64,000 nucleotides of DNA from Paenibacillus humicus NBRC 102415 (GCF_004000905.1 NZ_BIMD01000023.1:17853-81852); one strand, 5' to 3'; counted from the first letter of the stretch, positions 1 through 9,602 are shown. Numbers and translations are program-made. Notes: generated by a model from the sequence alone, not told the origin.

Positions 1-75
1 CAGGATGTCGTCCGGCATTCCCTTGTGCAGAAAATCATCATGGCCTACAATGAGGATGCTGAAATCCAAGCATAG
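1..75 (+). CDS. phoH: PhoH family ATPase, C-terminal end only (partial)
   Basis: An open frame enters from the left edge and ends at a TAG at 73-75, giving 24 residues. The peptide contains VVRHSLVQKII followed by an acidic tail, which resembles the extreme C terminus of PhoH/YbeZ ATPases. The next genes are pgpH, ybeY, dgkA, cdd and era, and phoH is the usual gene upstream of that series in Bacillales. Only the tail is visible, so the nucleotide-binding domain cannot be checked. The call rests on the short motif plus synteny. Confidence 0.75.
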   Translation, partial: QDVVRHSLVQKIIMAYNEDAEIQA

Positions 76-92
76 AGAGGACTGTTGGCGGC

Positions 93-2342
93 ATGGACCG
101 GAAAAGGGAAGACAGCCGGAATCCGGCTGAGCAGCCTTCATGGATCTATAAATGGAAGCAGAGCCCAGTAATTCGAACGGGGCTCTGCATTTTGTTCGTG
201 CTGCTGTTCTACTTCAACTTGTCCCCGCATCTTGTTCCGGAGACGTACAACATCACCCTGGATCAAGCAAGCGACCGCGACATCGTCGCTTCCAAAACCG
301 TGGAGGACAAGATCGCCACGAAGCGGGCGCAGGAGCAGGCCGCCGAGTCGGTGGAGCCGATCTCCAGCTCTCTGCCGCTCAAGCCGGATTCCATTCTCAA
401 CCGGGTGTTCAACCGGATCGAGCTGCTGAATCAGGATGAGGGCGTCACCGAAAGCAACAAGATCGACATCTACCGGAGCGAAATCCCGAGCTACTACAGC
501 GAATACTTGGACGAGTTCAGCCGCCTGAACCAAGGCAAGCCGGGAATCAGCGATACGCTGCTGGAGGAGATGGCCAAAGCCGCCAAGGCGCAAGCCTACG
601 CCGTCCCTGCAGAAGTGTTCTACAAGCTTCCGAGCCTGACCTCGGCCCAGATCGCGGAGATGAGGCAGGTCGGAGTGACCGTCGTCCGCAAGCTGTCGGC
701 CGATCCGATCCGGGAAGCCGAGACGGCGCGCGCCAAGGTGGCCGAGCTCGTGAACGCCAGCTCGCTCACGCAGCGCACGACCCGCGAGATCGTGCAGGAG
801 CTCGCCCGCATGTCGCTCATGCCGAACAAGTTCCCGGACAACGCGGCGACCGAGGAAGCCAGGAATCTCGCGAGAGAGAACACGACCCCCGTCATGATCA
901 AGGAAGGCGGCATCATCGTCAAGAAAGGCGAGGTCGTCGGCAAGGAGAAATACGACATGCTGGCGGGAGCGGGCATGCTCGGCGGGCAGCGCACCTACTG
1001 GCCGCAGCTTGGGCTTTTGCTGGCGAGCGTCCTGTTCGTGCTCATGATCATGGTCTACTTGCAGCAGTCCGGCAGCATCAGCGGCGTGAAGCCCCGCTAC
1101 AACAACATGCATCTATTCATGCTGTGGCTGATCAATCTGCTCAATCTAGCCTTGATGCAGGCAGCGGGGCTTACGCAGTCGGCTTCAATGCCTTACGCGG
1201 CCTACATCGCTCCGGCAGCCGTCGGCACGATGCTCATCACGCTGCTGCTCGACAAGCAGCTGGCGATCGTCAGCTCATTCCTGTTCGCCATCATGGGCAG
1301 CGTCATCTTCAACGCCGACCAGAACACGCTGTTCGACTTCCGGTACGGCTTCGTCATCAGCGTCGTCTCGTTCAGCGCGATCTTCAGCGTTCACCGCGCG
1401 AGCCAGCGCTCGACGATTCTGAAGGCGGGCATCATGGCGAGCCTGTTCGGGACGGTGTCGGTACTGGCGATCCTCCTGCTGGGCGATCTGCCGGAGCGCA
1501 AGGACATCCTGTACTCGCTCGGCTTTGCCTTCGGCAGCGGACTCGTCACCGCCGTGCTCGTCATCGGGCTGATGCCGTTCTTCGAGCTTACGTTCGGCAT
1601 CCTGTCCGCGCTGAAGCTCGTGGAGCTCTCGAATCCGAACCATCCTCTGCTCCGCAAGCTGCTGACGGAGACTCCGGGTACGTACCATCACAGCGTAATG
1701 GTCGGCAACCTGTCGGAGGCGGCGGCGGAGGCGATCGGGGCAGACGGGCTGTTATGCCGGGTAGGGTCGTTCTATCACGACATCGGCAAGACCAAGCGGC
1801 CCAACTACTTCATCGAAAATCAGACGAACATCGACAATCCGCATGATTCCATCGATCCAAAGCTGAGCAAGTCGATCATTACGGCGCATGCCAGAGACGG
1901 AGTGGAAATGCTGAAGGCTCACAACATGCCGAAGCCGATCCGCGATATCGCGGAGCAGCATCACGGCACGACGTCGCTGAAGTTCTTTTATTTCAAGGCG
2001 GTCAAGGAAGCGGAGGCGGAAGGAAAGGAAATCGCCTTCACGGAGGATGATTTCCGGTATCCGGGGCCGAAGGCGCAGTCCAAGGAGGCCGCGATCGTCG
2101 GCATCGCCGACTGCGTGGAAGCCGCCGTACGGAGCCTGCGCAACCCGACGATGGAGAACATCGAGTCGATGATACACAAAATCATCAAGAGCCGGCTGGA
2201 CGACAATCAATTCAATGAATGCGACCTGACGCTCAAGGAGCTGGACCGGATCGCCCAGACGCTCAAGGAAGCTGTCATCGGCATCTTCCACTCGCGGATA
2301 GAATACCCGGAAGACGTGAAACCAAAGGAGAAGCTGGCATGA
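93..2342 (+). CDS. pgpH: HD-domain c-di-AMP phosphodiesterase PgpH, 7TM-HD membrane protein
   Basis: This 749-aa protein has the PgpH/YqfF layout. A single N-terminal membrane segment lies near residues 25-45. A large extracellular segment runs to about 300, seven hydrophobic segments occupy about 305-500, and a cytoplasmic HD domain fills the C-terminal third. The metal-binding HD pair is at about H562-D563 (FYHDIGKTK), preceded by TYHHSVMVGNL and followed by QHHGT, all typical of the family. PgpH of Listeria and Bacillus hydrolyses the second messenger c-di-AMP, so a role in c-di-AMP turnover is expected. It starts 17 bases after phoH and overlaps ybeY by 4 bases, which suggests translational coupling. 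The ATG at 93 has only a weak purine-rich site upstream. Confidence 0.93.
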   Translation: MDRKREDSRNPAEQPSWIYKWKQSPVIRTGLCILFVLLFYFNLSPHLVPETYNITLDQASDRDIVASKTVEDKIATKRAQEQAAESVEPISSSLPLKPDSILNRVFNRIELLNQDEGVTESNKIDIYRSEIPSYYSEYLDEFSRLNQGKPGISDTLLEEMAKAAKAQAYAVPAEVFYKLPSLTSAQIAEMRQVGVTVVRKLSADPIREAETARAKVAELVNASSLTQRTTREIVQELARMSLMPNKFPDNAATEEARNLARENTTPVMIKEGGIIVKKGEVVGKEKYDMLAGAGMLGGQRTYWPQLGLLLASVLFVLMIMVYLQQSGSISGVKPRYNNMHLFMLWLINLLNLALMQAAGLTQSASMPYAAYIAPAAVGTMLITLLLDKQLAIVSSFLFAIMGSVIFNADQNTLFDFRYGFVISVVSFSAIFSVHRASQRSTILKAGIMASLFGTVSVLAILLLGDLPERKDILYSLGFAFGSGLVTAVLVIGLMPFFELTFGILSALKLVELSNPNHPLLRKLLTETPGTYHHSVMVGNLSEAAAEAIGADGLLCRVGSFYHDIGKTKRPNYFIENQTNIDNPHDSIDPKLSKSIITAHARDGVEMLKAHNMPKPIRDIAEQHHGTTSLKFFYFKAVKEAEAEGKEIAFTEDDFRYPGPKAQSKEAAIVGIADCVEAAVRSLRNPTMENIESMIHKIIKSRLDDNQFNECDLTLKELDRIAQTLKEAVIGIFHSRIEYPEDVKPKEKLA

Positions 2343-2839
2343 GTCTGAAATTGGAATGGAGCAGCGAGCAGGAAGCGTTCGATATCCCCGCGGAGTGGGG
2401 ACAGAGGCTGGAGCAGCTGCTGCAGCTTGCAGGAGAAGCCGAGGGAATGACGGAGGGCGAGGTTGTCGTCACGTTCGTGGACAACGCCCGCATTCATGAG
2501 CTCAACAAGGAATACCGCGGCATCGACCGTCCGACGGACGTTCTCAGCTTCGCCATGCAGGAGGATGGGGAGGACGAGCCGGAAATCGTATTCGAGGTCG
2601 AGGACGAGAGCGAGCCGCTGCCTTACCCGGACTCGCTTGGCGATATCGTGATATCCGTCGAGACGGCTCGGAGCCAGGCGGAGGAATACGGACATTCCCT
2701 GGAGAGGGAGATCGGCTTTCTGTTCGTGCATGGCTTCCTTCACCTGATCGGATACGACCATCAGGACGAGGAAGCGGAGACGGTCATGACGGCCAAGCAG
2801 GAAGCCGTCCTGCAGAAGGCCGGCCTCCCCCGGACGTAG
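2339..2839 (+). CDS. ybeY: Endoribonuclease YbeY, rRNA maturation factor
   Basis: This 166-aa protein carries the YbeY zinc motif: three histidines near residues 131, 135 and 141 in HGFLHLIGYDH. An upstream NKEYRGIDRPTDVLSF segment is also typical of the family. YbeY acts in 16S rRNA 3'-end maturation and ribosome quality control. The open frame extends upstream to 2219, but the ATG at 2339 matches the family N terminus, overlaps the pgpH stop as ATGA, and has an AAAGGAGAAG ribosome site ahead. Its place beside era fits a shared role in small-subunit assembly. Confidence 0.95.
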   Translation: MSLKLEWSSEQEAFDIPAEWGQRLEQLLQLAGEAEGMTEGEVVVTFVDNARIHELNKEYRGIDRPTDVLSFAMQEDGEDEPEIVFEVEDESEPLPYPDSLGDIVISVETARSQAEEYGHSLEREIGFLFVHGFLHLIGYDHQDEEAETVMTAKQEAVLQKAGLPRT

Positions 2840-2845
2840 AAGGAC

Positions 2846-3211
2846 ATGAGACGCTTTCTTGCCAGCCTGGGGCTCGCGGGATCGGGCATCGGCCATGCGG
2901 TTCGCACCGAACGTCACATGAGAGCGCATCTCTTCATGTTCGTGCTGGCGATGGCCTTGGCTTCCTGCCTTGGACTCAAGCGGACGGAGTGGGCGCTGCT
3001 GCTGCTGGTATCCGCCCTCGTGCTGGCAGCGGAGCTGATCAATACCGCCATCGAGAGGGCGGTCGACCTGGCTTGCGGCGGCGAGCTTCATCCGCTGGCC
3101 AAGCTGGCGAAGGATACGGCATCCGGCGCGGTGCTGGTCTGCGCGGCAGCGGCAGCGGCGGTCGGCATCATCATCATGGGGCCGCCGCTGTGGCGGCTGC
3201 TCGTGACATAA
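2846..3211 (+). CDS. dgkA: DgkA-type membrane kinase (undecaprenol or diacylglycerol kinase)
   Basis: This 121-aa integral membrane protein has an N-terminal amphipathic stretch, three hydrophobic segments and the DgkA signature AELINTAIERAVDL around residues 70-85, where the acidic residues bind Mg-ATP. In Gram-positive bacteria this family mostly phosphorylates undecaprenol, recycling the lipid carrier for cell wall synthesis. The substrate cannot be told from sequence. It begins 6 bases after ybeY and precedes cdd, as in B. subtilis. An AGAAGGAC ribosome site sits just before the ATG. Confidence 0.92.
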   Translation: MRRFLASLGLAGSGIGHAVRTERHMRAHLFMFVLAMALASCLGLKRTEWALLLLVSALVLAAELINTAIERAVDLACGGELHPLAKLAKDTASGAVLVCAAAAAAVGIIIMGPPLWRLLVT

Positions 3212-3256
3212 GAAGAACCGGGGTTATATTCCCCCATAAGGAGATTAGGAAGCTAG

Positions 3257-3700
3257 ATGAAGGCAGATCCGGTAATTGAGCAACTGAGTGAGCAGCTGTA
3301 TGAATCGGCGCGCGAAGCGATGAGCAGGGCATACGTACCTTATTCCCATTTTCAGGTCGGAGCCGCGTTGCTCGATGAGCATGGCCATATTCATCTTGGC
3401 TGCAACATTGAAAATGGCGCCTACAGCCCCGGCAACTGCGCGGAGCGCACCGCGTTGTTCCGCGCCGTCGCCGACGGCTGCGCGCCGAAAAGCTTCAAGG
3501 CGATTCTTGTCATCGGCGATACGCCGGGGCCGATCTCGCCATGCGGCGTATGCCGCCAAGTGCTGTCGGAGCTGTGCGCTCCGGACATGCCGGTCATCAT
3601 GACCAATCTGTCCGGCTCCAGAAGCGTCATGACGGTTGCCGAGCTTCTGCCCGGCGCTTTCTCTCTGGAAGAGAGCCGGAACAAGAAGGAGGACAACTAA
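3257..3700 (+). CDS. cdd: Cytidine deaminase
   Basis: This 147-aa protein is a tetrameric-type cytidine deaminase, converting cytidine and deoxycytidine to uridine forms in pyrimidine salvage. The zinc and catalytic motifs are clear: NCAERTALF, where the Glu after Cys-Ala is the proton shuttle, and PCGVCRQVL supplying two more Cys ligands. The substrate-binding [11 protein letters not shown] element is also present. The ORF ends one base before the era start, so the two are probably co-transcribed. A 45-base gap separates it from dgkA and contains an AAGGAG about 13 bases upstream of the ATG. Confidence 0.95.
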   Translation: MKADPVIEQLSEQLYESAREAMSRAYVPYSHFQVGAALLDEHGHIHLGCNIENGAYSPGNCAERTALFRAVADGCAPKSFKAILVIGDTPGPISPCGVCRQVLSELCAPDMPVIMTNLSGSRSVMTVAELLPGAFSLEESRNKKEDN

Positions 3701-3701
3701 G

Positions 3702-4643
3702 ATGGCAGGTGGAGCAGCAGGCAAAGGTCCCGATAGCACCGGCAAGGGAAATAAAGGATTCCGCTCGGGATTCGTCGCGATCGTAGGCCGTCCGAATGTC
3801 GGCAAATCGACTCTCATGAACCATATGATCGGACAAAAAATCGCGATCATGTCCGACAAGCCTCAGACGACGCGCAACAAGATCCATGGCGTGCTGACTC
3901 GCGAAGGCTCGCAGATCGTATTCCTGGACACTCCAGGCATCCATAAGCCTCAATCCAAGCTGGGCGACTATATGATCAAGGCAGCCGAAGGAGCGCTGTC
4001 CGAGGTCGAGGCGGTCCTGTTCCTGATCGACGTCTCCGAAGGAATCGGCGGCGGCGACCGTTTCATCATCGAACGGCTGAAATCGGTCAAAACGCCGGTA
4101 TTTCTGATCTTGAACAAAATCGACAAGGTCGAGCCGGAGAAGCTGCTCGAGACGATCGTCCAGTACAAGGACCTGTACGATTTTGCCGAGATCGTTCCGA
4201 TCTCCGCGCTTCAAGGCAGCAACGTCGACCGGCTTCTGGAGCAGCTGGAGCGCTACTTGCCGGAGGGACCGCAATATTATCCCGCCGATCAGGTCACCGA
4301 CCACCCGGAACAGTTCGTCTGCGCCGAAATGGTGCGCGAGAAGATTCTCCAGATGACGCGCGAAGAAGTGCCGCATTCCATCGCCGTCACGATCGAGGAC
4401 ATGAAAGTCCAGGAAAACGGCGTCGTTCAGATCGGAGCCGTCATCTTCGTCGAGCGGGATTCGCAGAAAGGCATCATTATCGGCAAGCAAGGCGCGATGC
4501 TCAAGGAAGTCGGCAAGCGCGCGCGCCGGGATATCGAAGCGCTGCTGGGCTCCAAGGTATTCCTGGAGCTGTGGGTCAAGGTCAAGAAGGACTGGCGCAA
4601 CCAGGACCGCGTGCTCAAGGACCTCGGCTATCGCAGCGAATGA
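3702..4643 (+). CDS. era: GTPase Era, 16S rRNA-binding assembly factor
   Basis: This 313-aa protein shows the Era order: an N-terminal GTPase domain with P-loop GRPNVGKST near residue 29, DTPG and NKID, then a C-terminal KH RNA-binding domain containing [19 protein letters not shown]. Era binds the 3' end of 16S rRNA late in 30S assembly. The open frame extends upstream into cdd. The ATG at 3702 lies one base after the cdd stop, with a strong GAAGGAGGAC site, and is the natural start. The first 18 residues are a Gly-rich, low-complexity extension ahead of the GTPase fold. Confidence 0.97.
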   Translation: MAGGAAGKGPDSTGKGNKGFRSGFVAIVGRPNVGKSTLMNHMIGQKIAIMSDKPQTTRNKIHGVLTREGSQIVFLDTPGIHKPQSKLGDYMIKAAEGALSEVEAVLFLIDVSEGIGGGDRFIIERLKSVKTPVFLILNKIDKVEPEKLLETIVQYKDLYDFAEIVPISALQGSNVDRLLEQLERYLPEGPQYYPADQVTDHPEQFVCAEMVREKILQMTREEVPHSIAVTIEDMKVQENGVVQIGAVIFVERDSQKGIIIGKQGAMLKEVGKRARRDIEALLGSKVFLELWVKVKKDWRNQDRVLKDLGYRSE

Positions 4644-4702
4644 ATTCCTGCATGGAATTGTCAGCATAGCCGACGCTCCTTTATCGCATTCTAAAGAGGA
4701 CG

Positions 4703-4721
4703 ACGCCTGCGGGGGCGTTTT
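4703..4721 (+). terminator. Weak terminator-like hairpin after era
   Basis: ACGCC at 4703-4707 can pair with GGCGT at 4714-4718, followed by a short TTT. The stem is short, so termination would be partial at best. Confidence 0.3.
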
Positions 4722-4751
4722 CCACTTCGAGAGGCGAAAGGGTGTTGCTTC

Positions 4752-4919
4752 ATGCGGGATTTTTCGTGGACCTATTTTGCGCGGACCGGTGATGTAGAGT
4801 CATTTCTGCTTTACAAGGAAGTGGATCAGCTTCGCGAGGCATCCGGCACAGCCGGAATGGCCGCCGCGGCGGAAGCTGCCGAAGAAACGGGAGAGGCGGA
4901 GCAGGCTGCCATCTTCTGA
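4752..4919 (+). CDS. yqzL: YqzL family small protein
   Basis: This 55-aa ORF begins MRDFSWTYFARTGDVESFLLYKE, which resembles the YqzL family; YqzL sits between era and recO in Bacillales, exactly the position here. The first 28 residues carry the family resemblance. The rest is an Ala/Glu-rich tail (runs of AAAAEAAEE) unlike the core and probably disordered. Function is unknown. The start ATG at 4752 has a GAGAGGCGAAAGGG purine tract upstream. A good hairpin terminator follows 19 bases after the stop. Confidence 0.8.
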   Translation: MRDFSWTYFARTGDVESFLLYKEVDQLREASGTAGMAAAAEAAEETGEAEQAAIF

Positions 4920-4937
4920 CTTCCGGCAGCATGAGCA

Positions 4938-4965
4938 GGTCCGGAGCGAGCGCTCCGGACCTTTT
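4938..4965 (+). terminator. Rho-independent terminator after yqzL
   Basis: A perfect 10-bp stem, GGTCCGGAGC at 4938-4947 with GCTCCGGACC at 4952-4961, closes a 4-base loop and is followed by TTTT. It could separate yqzL from recO, or attenuate read-through into recO. Confidence 0.7.
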
Positions 4966-5017
4966 GCATGCGGAGAGTCCGAGGATTCCCTCCGATGGGC
5001 GAAAGGGGATGGTGTCC

Positions 5018-5881
5018 ATGCTGTACCGAGTCGAAGGGATTGTGATCCGCAGCACGGATTACGGGGAAGGCAACAAGATCGTGACGCTGCTGACGGATAC
5101 GGTCGGCAAGGTCGGGGTCATGGCGCGGGGAGCGAAGAAGGTCAGAAGCCGGCATACATCGCTCGTCCAGCCGTTTACATATGGGGAATTCGTTTTTTTT
5201 CGCAATGCGGGATTGGGAACGTTGAATGCCGGGGAGATCATGGAATCAAACCATCGGCTGCGGGAGGATCTGGATTTGTCGGCTTATGCCGCGTATGCGG
5301 CCGAGCTGTGCGACAGAGCCTTCCAGGACGAAGAGGCCGGAGCCTATCTGTTCCATCAGCTCAAGGCCTGCTACGACGGGCTTCGGGAAGGGAAGGATCC
5401 GGCGGTCGTCATTCATCTGTTTGAAATGAAAATTCTCGAAGCAGCCGGATACGGCCCGCAGCTGTTTCAGTGCATCAATTGCGGATCGGACCAGGGACCG
5501 TTCCGGCTCAGTGCGGATGGGGGCGGAATTCTCTGCCGCCGCTGCCATGGCAGGGACCCGCGGGCGATTCCGCTCGAGGAGGGGACGCTGCGGCTGCTTC
5601 GGCTCTTGTCGGCTATCGACATGCGCAGGCTCGGCAATATCCAGGTTCGTCCCGAAACGAGCAAGCAGCTGAAGACGGCGCTGCGCGTTCTGATGGACAC
5701 GCATCTCGATCTTCGGCTGAAATCGCGTTCCTTCCTGGATTCGCTGGAGCGGTTCGCTCCGGATCCGGCGGCGCCGGCCGTTCCGCGCCGGCGGATGCCA
5801 GCGCCCGAGTCTGCCGAGGACAGTCCGTCTGAAGCTTCGCCGTCCGGCGGCGAGGAAGCGGTGGATCCGGAGGACGCTTAA
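5018..5881 (+). CDS. recO: DNA repair protein RecO
   Basis: This 287-aa protein has an N-terminal OB-fold starting MLYRVEGIVIRSTDYGEGNKI, a helical centre, and a zinc ribbon CINCG...CRRCHG near residues 152-176 as in Gram-positive RecO. RecO loads RecA onto SSB-coated DNA together with RecR in gap repair. Two ATGs are possible. The one at 5018 lies 9 bases after GAAAGGGG, whereas the ATG at 5009 abuts it, so 5018 is chosen. The last 40 residues are Pro/Ala/Glu-rich and outside the conserved fold. Confidence 0.94.
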   Translation: MLYRVEGIVIRSTDYGEGNKIVTLLTDTVGKVGVMARGAKKVRSRHTSLVQPFTYGEFVFFRNAGLGTLNAGEIMESNHRLREDLDLSAYAAYAAELCDRAFQDEEAGAYLFHQLKACYDGLREGKDPAVVIHLFEMKILEAAGYGPQLFQCINCGSDQGPFRLSADGGGILCRRCHGRDPRAIPLEEGTLRLLRLLSAIDMRRLGNIQVRPETSKQLKTALRVLMDTHLDLRLKSRSFLDSLERFAPDPAAPAVPRRRMPAPESAEDSPSEASPSGGEEAVDPEDA

Positions 5882-5996
5882 TGGCATAATGGTGCACGGC
5901 TTGCTTGAACCTTTTCTTGATAGGGTAAGCATCTTTACCCGAGGCCGTTGATGGCCGGATACGGGACAATCAACGTTCAAAAGGAGAGTGGCCGGC

Positions 5997-6155
5997 ATGG
6001 CGAACCAAATCAATGCAGGAAATCCCGATGAACGGGACAAGCAAAACCCGGAGAACAATTCTCCGGAGCAGACCCGCAAAATCGAGCAGGGGCAGAACAT
6101 AGATCCTCAAGCGGAAGGCAGCAGCAAGCCTGTTTCGGCTGACAAGCAGTCCTGA
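5997..6155 (+). CDS. Small hydrophilic orphan protein, 52 aa
   Basis: The ATG at 5997 has a good AAGGAG site 12 bases upstream. The 52-residue product starts MANQINAGNPDERDKQNPEN and is rich in Gln, Asn, Glu, Asp and Lys. It has no Cys, Trp, Tyr or Phe and no hydrophobic segment, so it is probably disordered or becomes structured only on binding. I do not recognise the family. The composition is reminiscent of small soluble spore proteins, but no SASP motif is visible. It sits alone between recO and the glyQS promoter. Confidence 0.55.
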   Translation: MANQINAGNPDERDKQNPENNSPEQTRKIEQGQNIDPQAEGSSKPVSADKQS

Positions 6156-6206
6156 GTCCTGAACGTGTCTAGAACATGAATTCCTTCATGAGGCTGAACC
6201 CGGGAG

Positions 6207-6235
6207 TTGACAAACCCGTTCCTGAAGAATAAAAT
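6207..6235 (+). promoter_or_regulatory. SigA-type promoter of glyQS
   Basis: TTGACA at 6207-6212 and TAAAAT at 6230-6235 are separated by exactly 17 bases. This is a near-consensus housekeeping promoter placed directly upstream of the T-box leader, with an expected start near 6242. Confidence 0.85.
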
Positions 6236-6241
6236 AAATCA

Positions 6242-6475
6242 ATATGTATAACGGACTATGATGGAGAAGGTATCTGCGGCAGATCCGATCAGCGAGCCGG
6301 GGGCAGTGCAAGCCCGGCCGGACGACGCAGATGACAGGCGCTCCGGAGTGCGTGTTGTTCAGGAAAGAGGGCATTCGGACGGCGGCCTGCCGGAAGAAGC
6401 CAAGTAGGGTGGAACCGCGGGAGCAGACTCTCGTCCCTACGTCTGTGCGTCAGACGTAGGCGGCGAGGGTTTTTT
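6242..6475 (+). promoter_or_regulatory. Glycine-specific T-box riboswitch leader with terminator
   Basis: The T-box sequence AGGGTGGAACCGCGGG is at 6406-6421. Stem I can be traced: GGAG (6263-6266) pairs with CTCC (6341-6344) and ATCTGC (6272-6277) with GCAGAT (6327-6332). These flank a specifier loop whose right side holds GGC at 6337-6339, a Gly codon. A distal loop with AGCCCGG follows the usual pattern. In the antiterminator, TGGA at 6410-6413 can pair with a UCCA acceptor end, as expected for tRNA-Gly. The competing terminator pairs CCTACGTCTG with CAGACGTAGG (6436-6460), ending in TTTTTT. Uncharged tRNA-Gly should allow transcription of glyQS. Confidence 0.93.
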
Positions 6476-6562
6476 GCGTGCATACAGCCCCTCTCCCTTC
6501 CATCTGACGGCATCCCCGGATTCATGGATCCGGGATTCCATCCCACTTGAAGGAGAGTGCAT

Positions 6563-7453
6563 ATGATGAATTTTCAAGGCATGATTCTGACGCTGCAGCA
6601 ATTCTGGGCGGAACAGAACTGCATTCTGGTCCAGCCATACGACGTGGAAAAGGGCGCCGGAACGATGAATCCGATGACATTCCTGCGCTCCATCGGCCCA
6701 GAGCCGTGGAACGTAGCCTATGTGGAGCCATCCCGGCGTCCTGCTGACGGCCGTTACGGCGAAAATCCGAACCGGCTGTATCAGCATCACCAGTTCCAGG
6801 TCATTCTCAAGCCTTCCCCGGACAATATTCAGGAGCTTTACCTGGAAAGCCTCAAGCGTCTGGGCATCGATCCGCTGCATCACGATATCCGCTTTGTCGA
6901 GGACAACTGGGAGAACCCGTCACTCGGCTGCGCGGGCCTTGGCTGGGAAGTATGGCTGAACGGCATGGAGATTACGCAGTTCACCTATTTCCAGCAGGTC
7001 GGCGGCATCGAGACAAGCCCGGTATCCGGCGAGATCACGTACGGGCTGGAGCGTCTGGCTTCCTATATTCAGGAGAAGGAAAATGTTTTCGACCTCGAAT
7101 GGGTAGAAGGAGTCTCTTATGGCGATGTCTTCCTGCAGCCTGAGTACGAGCATTCCAAATATACGTTCGAAGTCAGCGACTCGGCGATGCTGTTCCAGCT
7201 GTTCTCCATGTACGAAGGCGAAGCCCGCCGAGCCATGGAGCAGAACCTCGTATTCCCGGCTTACGATTATGTGCTGAAATGCTCCCATGCGTTCAATCTG
7301 CTGGATGCGAGAGGCGCGATCAGCGTTACGGAACGGACGGGCTATATTACGCGTGTCCGCAACCTCGCCCGCACCTGCGCGGCCACTTACCTGGAGGAGC
7401 GGGAACGCCTCGGCTTCCCTTTGCTGAAGAAAGGAGCTGAGCAGAATGGCTAA
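6563..7453 (+). CDS. glyQ: Glycyl-tRNA synthetase alpha subunit
   Basis: This 296-aa catalytic subunit of the bacterial alpha2-beta2 glycyl-tRNA synthetase is strongly conserved: [31 protein letters not shown], and [21 protein letters not shown]. It activates glycine and charges tRNA-Gly with the beta subunit. Candidate starts are GTG 6557, ATG 6563 and ATG 6566. ATG 6563 is 7 bases from AGGAG and is preferred, although B. subtilis homology would also suit 6566. The 3' end overlaps glyS by 8 bases. Expression is placed under the upstream T-box. Confidence 0.97.
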   Translation: MMNFQGMILTLQQFWAEQNCILVQPYDVEKGAGTMNPMTFLRSIGPEPWNVAYVEPSRRPADGRYGENPNRLYQHHQFQVILKPSPDNIQELYLESLKRLGIDPLHHDIRFVEDNWENPSLGCAGLGWEVWLNGMEITQFTYFQQVGGIETSPVSGEITYGLERLASYIQEKENVFDLEWVEGVSYGDVFLQPEYEHSKYTFEVSDSAMLFQLFSMYEGEARRAMEQNLVFPAYDYVLKCSHAFNLLDARGAISVTERTGYITRVRNLARTCAATYLEERERLGFPLLKKGAEQNG

Positions 7454-9533
7454 GGATCTGCTGTTCGAGATCGGTCTTGAGGAAGTGCCTGCCCGCTTCG
7501 TGCGCGCAGCCGTGAACCAGCTGAAGGACCGGACGGCCAAATGGCTGGACGATTCCCGAATCGGCCATGGAGACATCCACGCTTACGCGACTCCGCGGCG
7601 TCTCGCCGTGCTTGTGGAAGGCGTGGAGGAAAAGCAGGCCGACGTGCATGAGGACGTGAAAGGGCCATCCCGTAAAATCGCCCAGGATGCCGAGGGGAAC
7701 TGGAGCAAGGCGGCGGTCGGCTTCGCCCGCAGCCAGGGCGTGGAGCCCGAGGCTCTGTTCTTCAAGGAGCTTGCGGGAGTGGAATACGTCTATGCCAGCA
7801 AAAGCAGCATCGGCACCGACACGGCAACGGTGCTGCCGGAAGGCCTCGCCGGCATTCTGGCCGCGATGACCTTCCCCAAAAACATGCGCTGGGGCAGCTA
7901 CGATCTCAAATTCGTTCGTCCGATCAAATGGCTGATCGCGCTGCTGGGAAGCGAAGTCGTTCCTCTGGAAATCGCCGGCGTCCGCAGCGGCAACGTGACG
8001 CGCGGACATCGCTTCCTTGGAGGCGAGACGGCAGTGGAAGAGCCCGCCCGTTATATCGAAGCTCTCCGCTCCCAGCATGTCATCGCCGATATCGCGGAGC
8101 GCGAGAAGCTGATCGTGGAACAGATCGAAGCGCTTGCTGCAGAAAAAGGCTGGACGATCTCCATCAAGGACGATCTGCTGGAGGAAGTGCTGTTCCTCGT
8201 CGAAACGCCGACCGTGCTGTTCGGGACGTTCGACTCCGCCTTCCTGGAAATTCCGCAGGAGGTGCTGATCACCTCGATGCGGGAGCATCAGCGCTACTTC
8301 CCGGTGCTGGACGGCAGCGGCAAGCTGCTGCCCTACTTCGTGACGGTGCGCAACGGGAATTCCGTCTCGCTCGTGAACGTCGCCAAAGGCAACGAGAAGG
8401 TGCTCCGAGCCCGCTTGTCCGACGCGAAGTTCTTCTATGACGAAGACCAGAAGCTTCCGATCGCCCAAGCTCTCGGCAAGCTGGAAAATGTCGTCTATCA
8501 CGAAGAGCTCGGCACGGTAGCGGACAAGGTCCGCCGGATCGTCAAGCTGTCCCGAAGCATCGCAGAAGCTCTGAAGGCGGATCCGCAGGCCGCTGGCGAT
8601 GCCGTCCGCGCGGCTGAAATCTGCAAATTCGACCTCGTGACTCAGATGGTGTACGAGTTCCCCGAGCTGCAAGGCATCATGGGCGAAGACTATGCCCGCA
8701 AAGCCGGCGAGCGCGAAGAAGTGGCCCGGGCTGTCAATGAGCATTACCAGCCCCGCTTCTCCGGCGACCTGGCTCCGGCTTCCCTGGCGGGAGCCATCGT
8801 CAGCCTGGCGGACAAGATCGACACGATCGTCGGCTGCTTCTCGATCGGAATCATTCCGACAGGCTCGCAGGATCCTTACGCCCTGCGCCGTCAGGCAGCC
8901 GGCATCGTCCAGATCGTCCTAAGCCATCGGATGGCGGTCGGCCTTGGAGAGCTGTTCGGCTTCGCCCTTGATATTCATGCCGAGCGGGGCTTGAAACGAA
9001 GCGGGGATGAAATCCGTAAGGAGCTTTACGATTTCTTTGCCTTGCGCCTCAAGAACGTGCTTACGGAACAAGGCAACCGCTACGATGTGATCGATGCGGC
9101 GCTGGCGGCCGGATTCGACGATCTCAATATGGCCGTCAGCCGCGCCGGAGCGCTCATCGCGCTGGCGACCGGACCGGACAAGGACGACTTCAAGAGCGTC
9201 GTGGACGCCTTGACGCGCACCGCCAATCTTGCCGCCAAAGCGGAGGAGGGCGCAGCCGTCGACGCTTCCTTGCTGGAGGCGGAAGCCGAGCGCAGCCTGT
9301 TCGAGCATGCCAATGGCGTTCACGTCCGGTTCGCGGCTTCCATGGAAGCCGGCGACGCCCATGGCGCGCTGGCCCGTCTGTCGGAACTGCGCGGCCCGAT
9401 TACGGCGTTCTTCGACAGCGTCATGGTCATGGCCGATGATGCAGCGGTACGCCGCAACCGCCTGGCGCTCCTGTCGCAGATCGCCCGCGATGCGGCGGCC
9501 TACGCAGATTTCTCCAAGCTGGTCTGGTCCTGA
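7446..9533 (+). CDS. glyS: Glycyl-tRNA synthetase beta subunit
   Basis: This 695-aa protein starts [19 protein letters not shown], the hallmark of GlyS, and contains [15 protein letters not shown] in its HD-like core. The C-terminal part resembles the anticodon-binding domain. The beta subunit recognises tRNA-Gly and is required for charging by GlyQ. It overlaps glyQ by 8 bases with AAAGGAG inside the glyQ 3' end, so translation is probably coupled. Length is normal for the family. Confidence 0.97.
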   Translation: MAKDLLFEIGLEEVPARFVRAAVNQLKDRTAKWLDDSRIGHGDIHAYATPRRLAVLVEGVEEKQADVHEDVKGPSRKIAQDAEGNWSKAAVGFARSQGVEPEALFFKELAGVEYVYASKSSIGTDTATVLPEGLAGILAAMTFPKNMRWGSYDLKFVRPIKWLIALLGSEVVPLEIAGVRSGNVTRGHRFLGGETAVEEPARYIEALRSQHVIADIAEREKLIVEQIEALAAEKGWTISIKDDLLEEVLFLVETPTVLFGTFDSAFLEIPQEVLITSMREHQRYFPVLDGSGKLLPYFVTVRNGNSVSLVNVAKGNEKVLRARLSDAKFFYDEDQKLPIAQALGKLENVVYHEELGTVADKVRRIVKLSRSIAEALKADPQAAGDAVRAAEICKFDLVTQMVYEFPELQGIMGEDYARKAGEREEVARAVNEHYQPRFSGDLAPASLAGAIVSLADKIDTIVGCFSIGIIPTGSQDPYALRRQAAGIVQIVLSHRMAVGLGELFGFALDIHAERGLKRSGDEIRKELYDFFALRLKNVLTEQGNRYDVIDAALAAGFDDLNMAVSRAGALIALATGPDKDDFKSVVDALTRTANLAAKAEEGAAVDASLLEAEAERSLFEHANGVHVRFAASMEAGDAHGALARLSELRGPITAFFDSVMVMADDAAVRRNRLALLSQIARDAAAYADFSKLVWS

Positions 9534-9545
9534 TATTCTCTCGGC

Positions 9546-9573
9546 CCGCCTTAAGGCGCACCCCTTAAGGCGG
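9546..9573 (+). terminator. Strong hairpin after glyS, terminator-like
   Basis: CCGCCTTAAGG (9546-9556) and CCTTAAGGCGG (9563-9573) form a perfect 11-bp stem with a 6-base loop. The following bases are ATTATATTT rather than a clean T-run, so it may terminate inefficiently. Confidence 0.5.
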
Positions 9574-9602
9574 ATTATATTTGGATAGGGGGTATGACCG
9601 GC

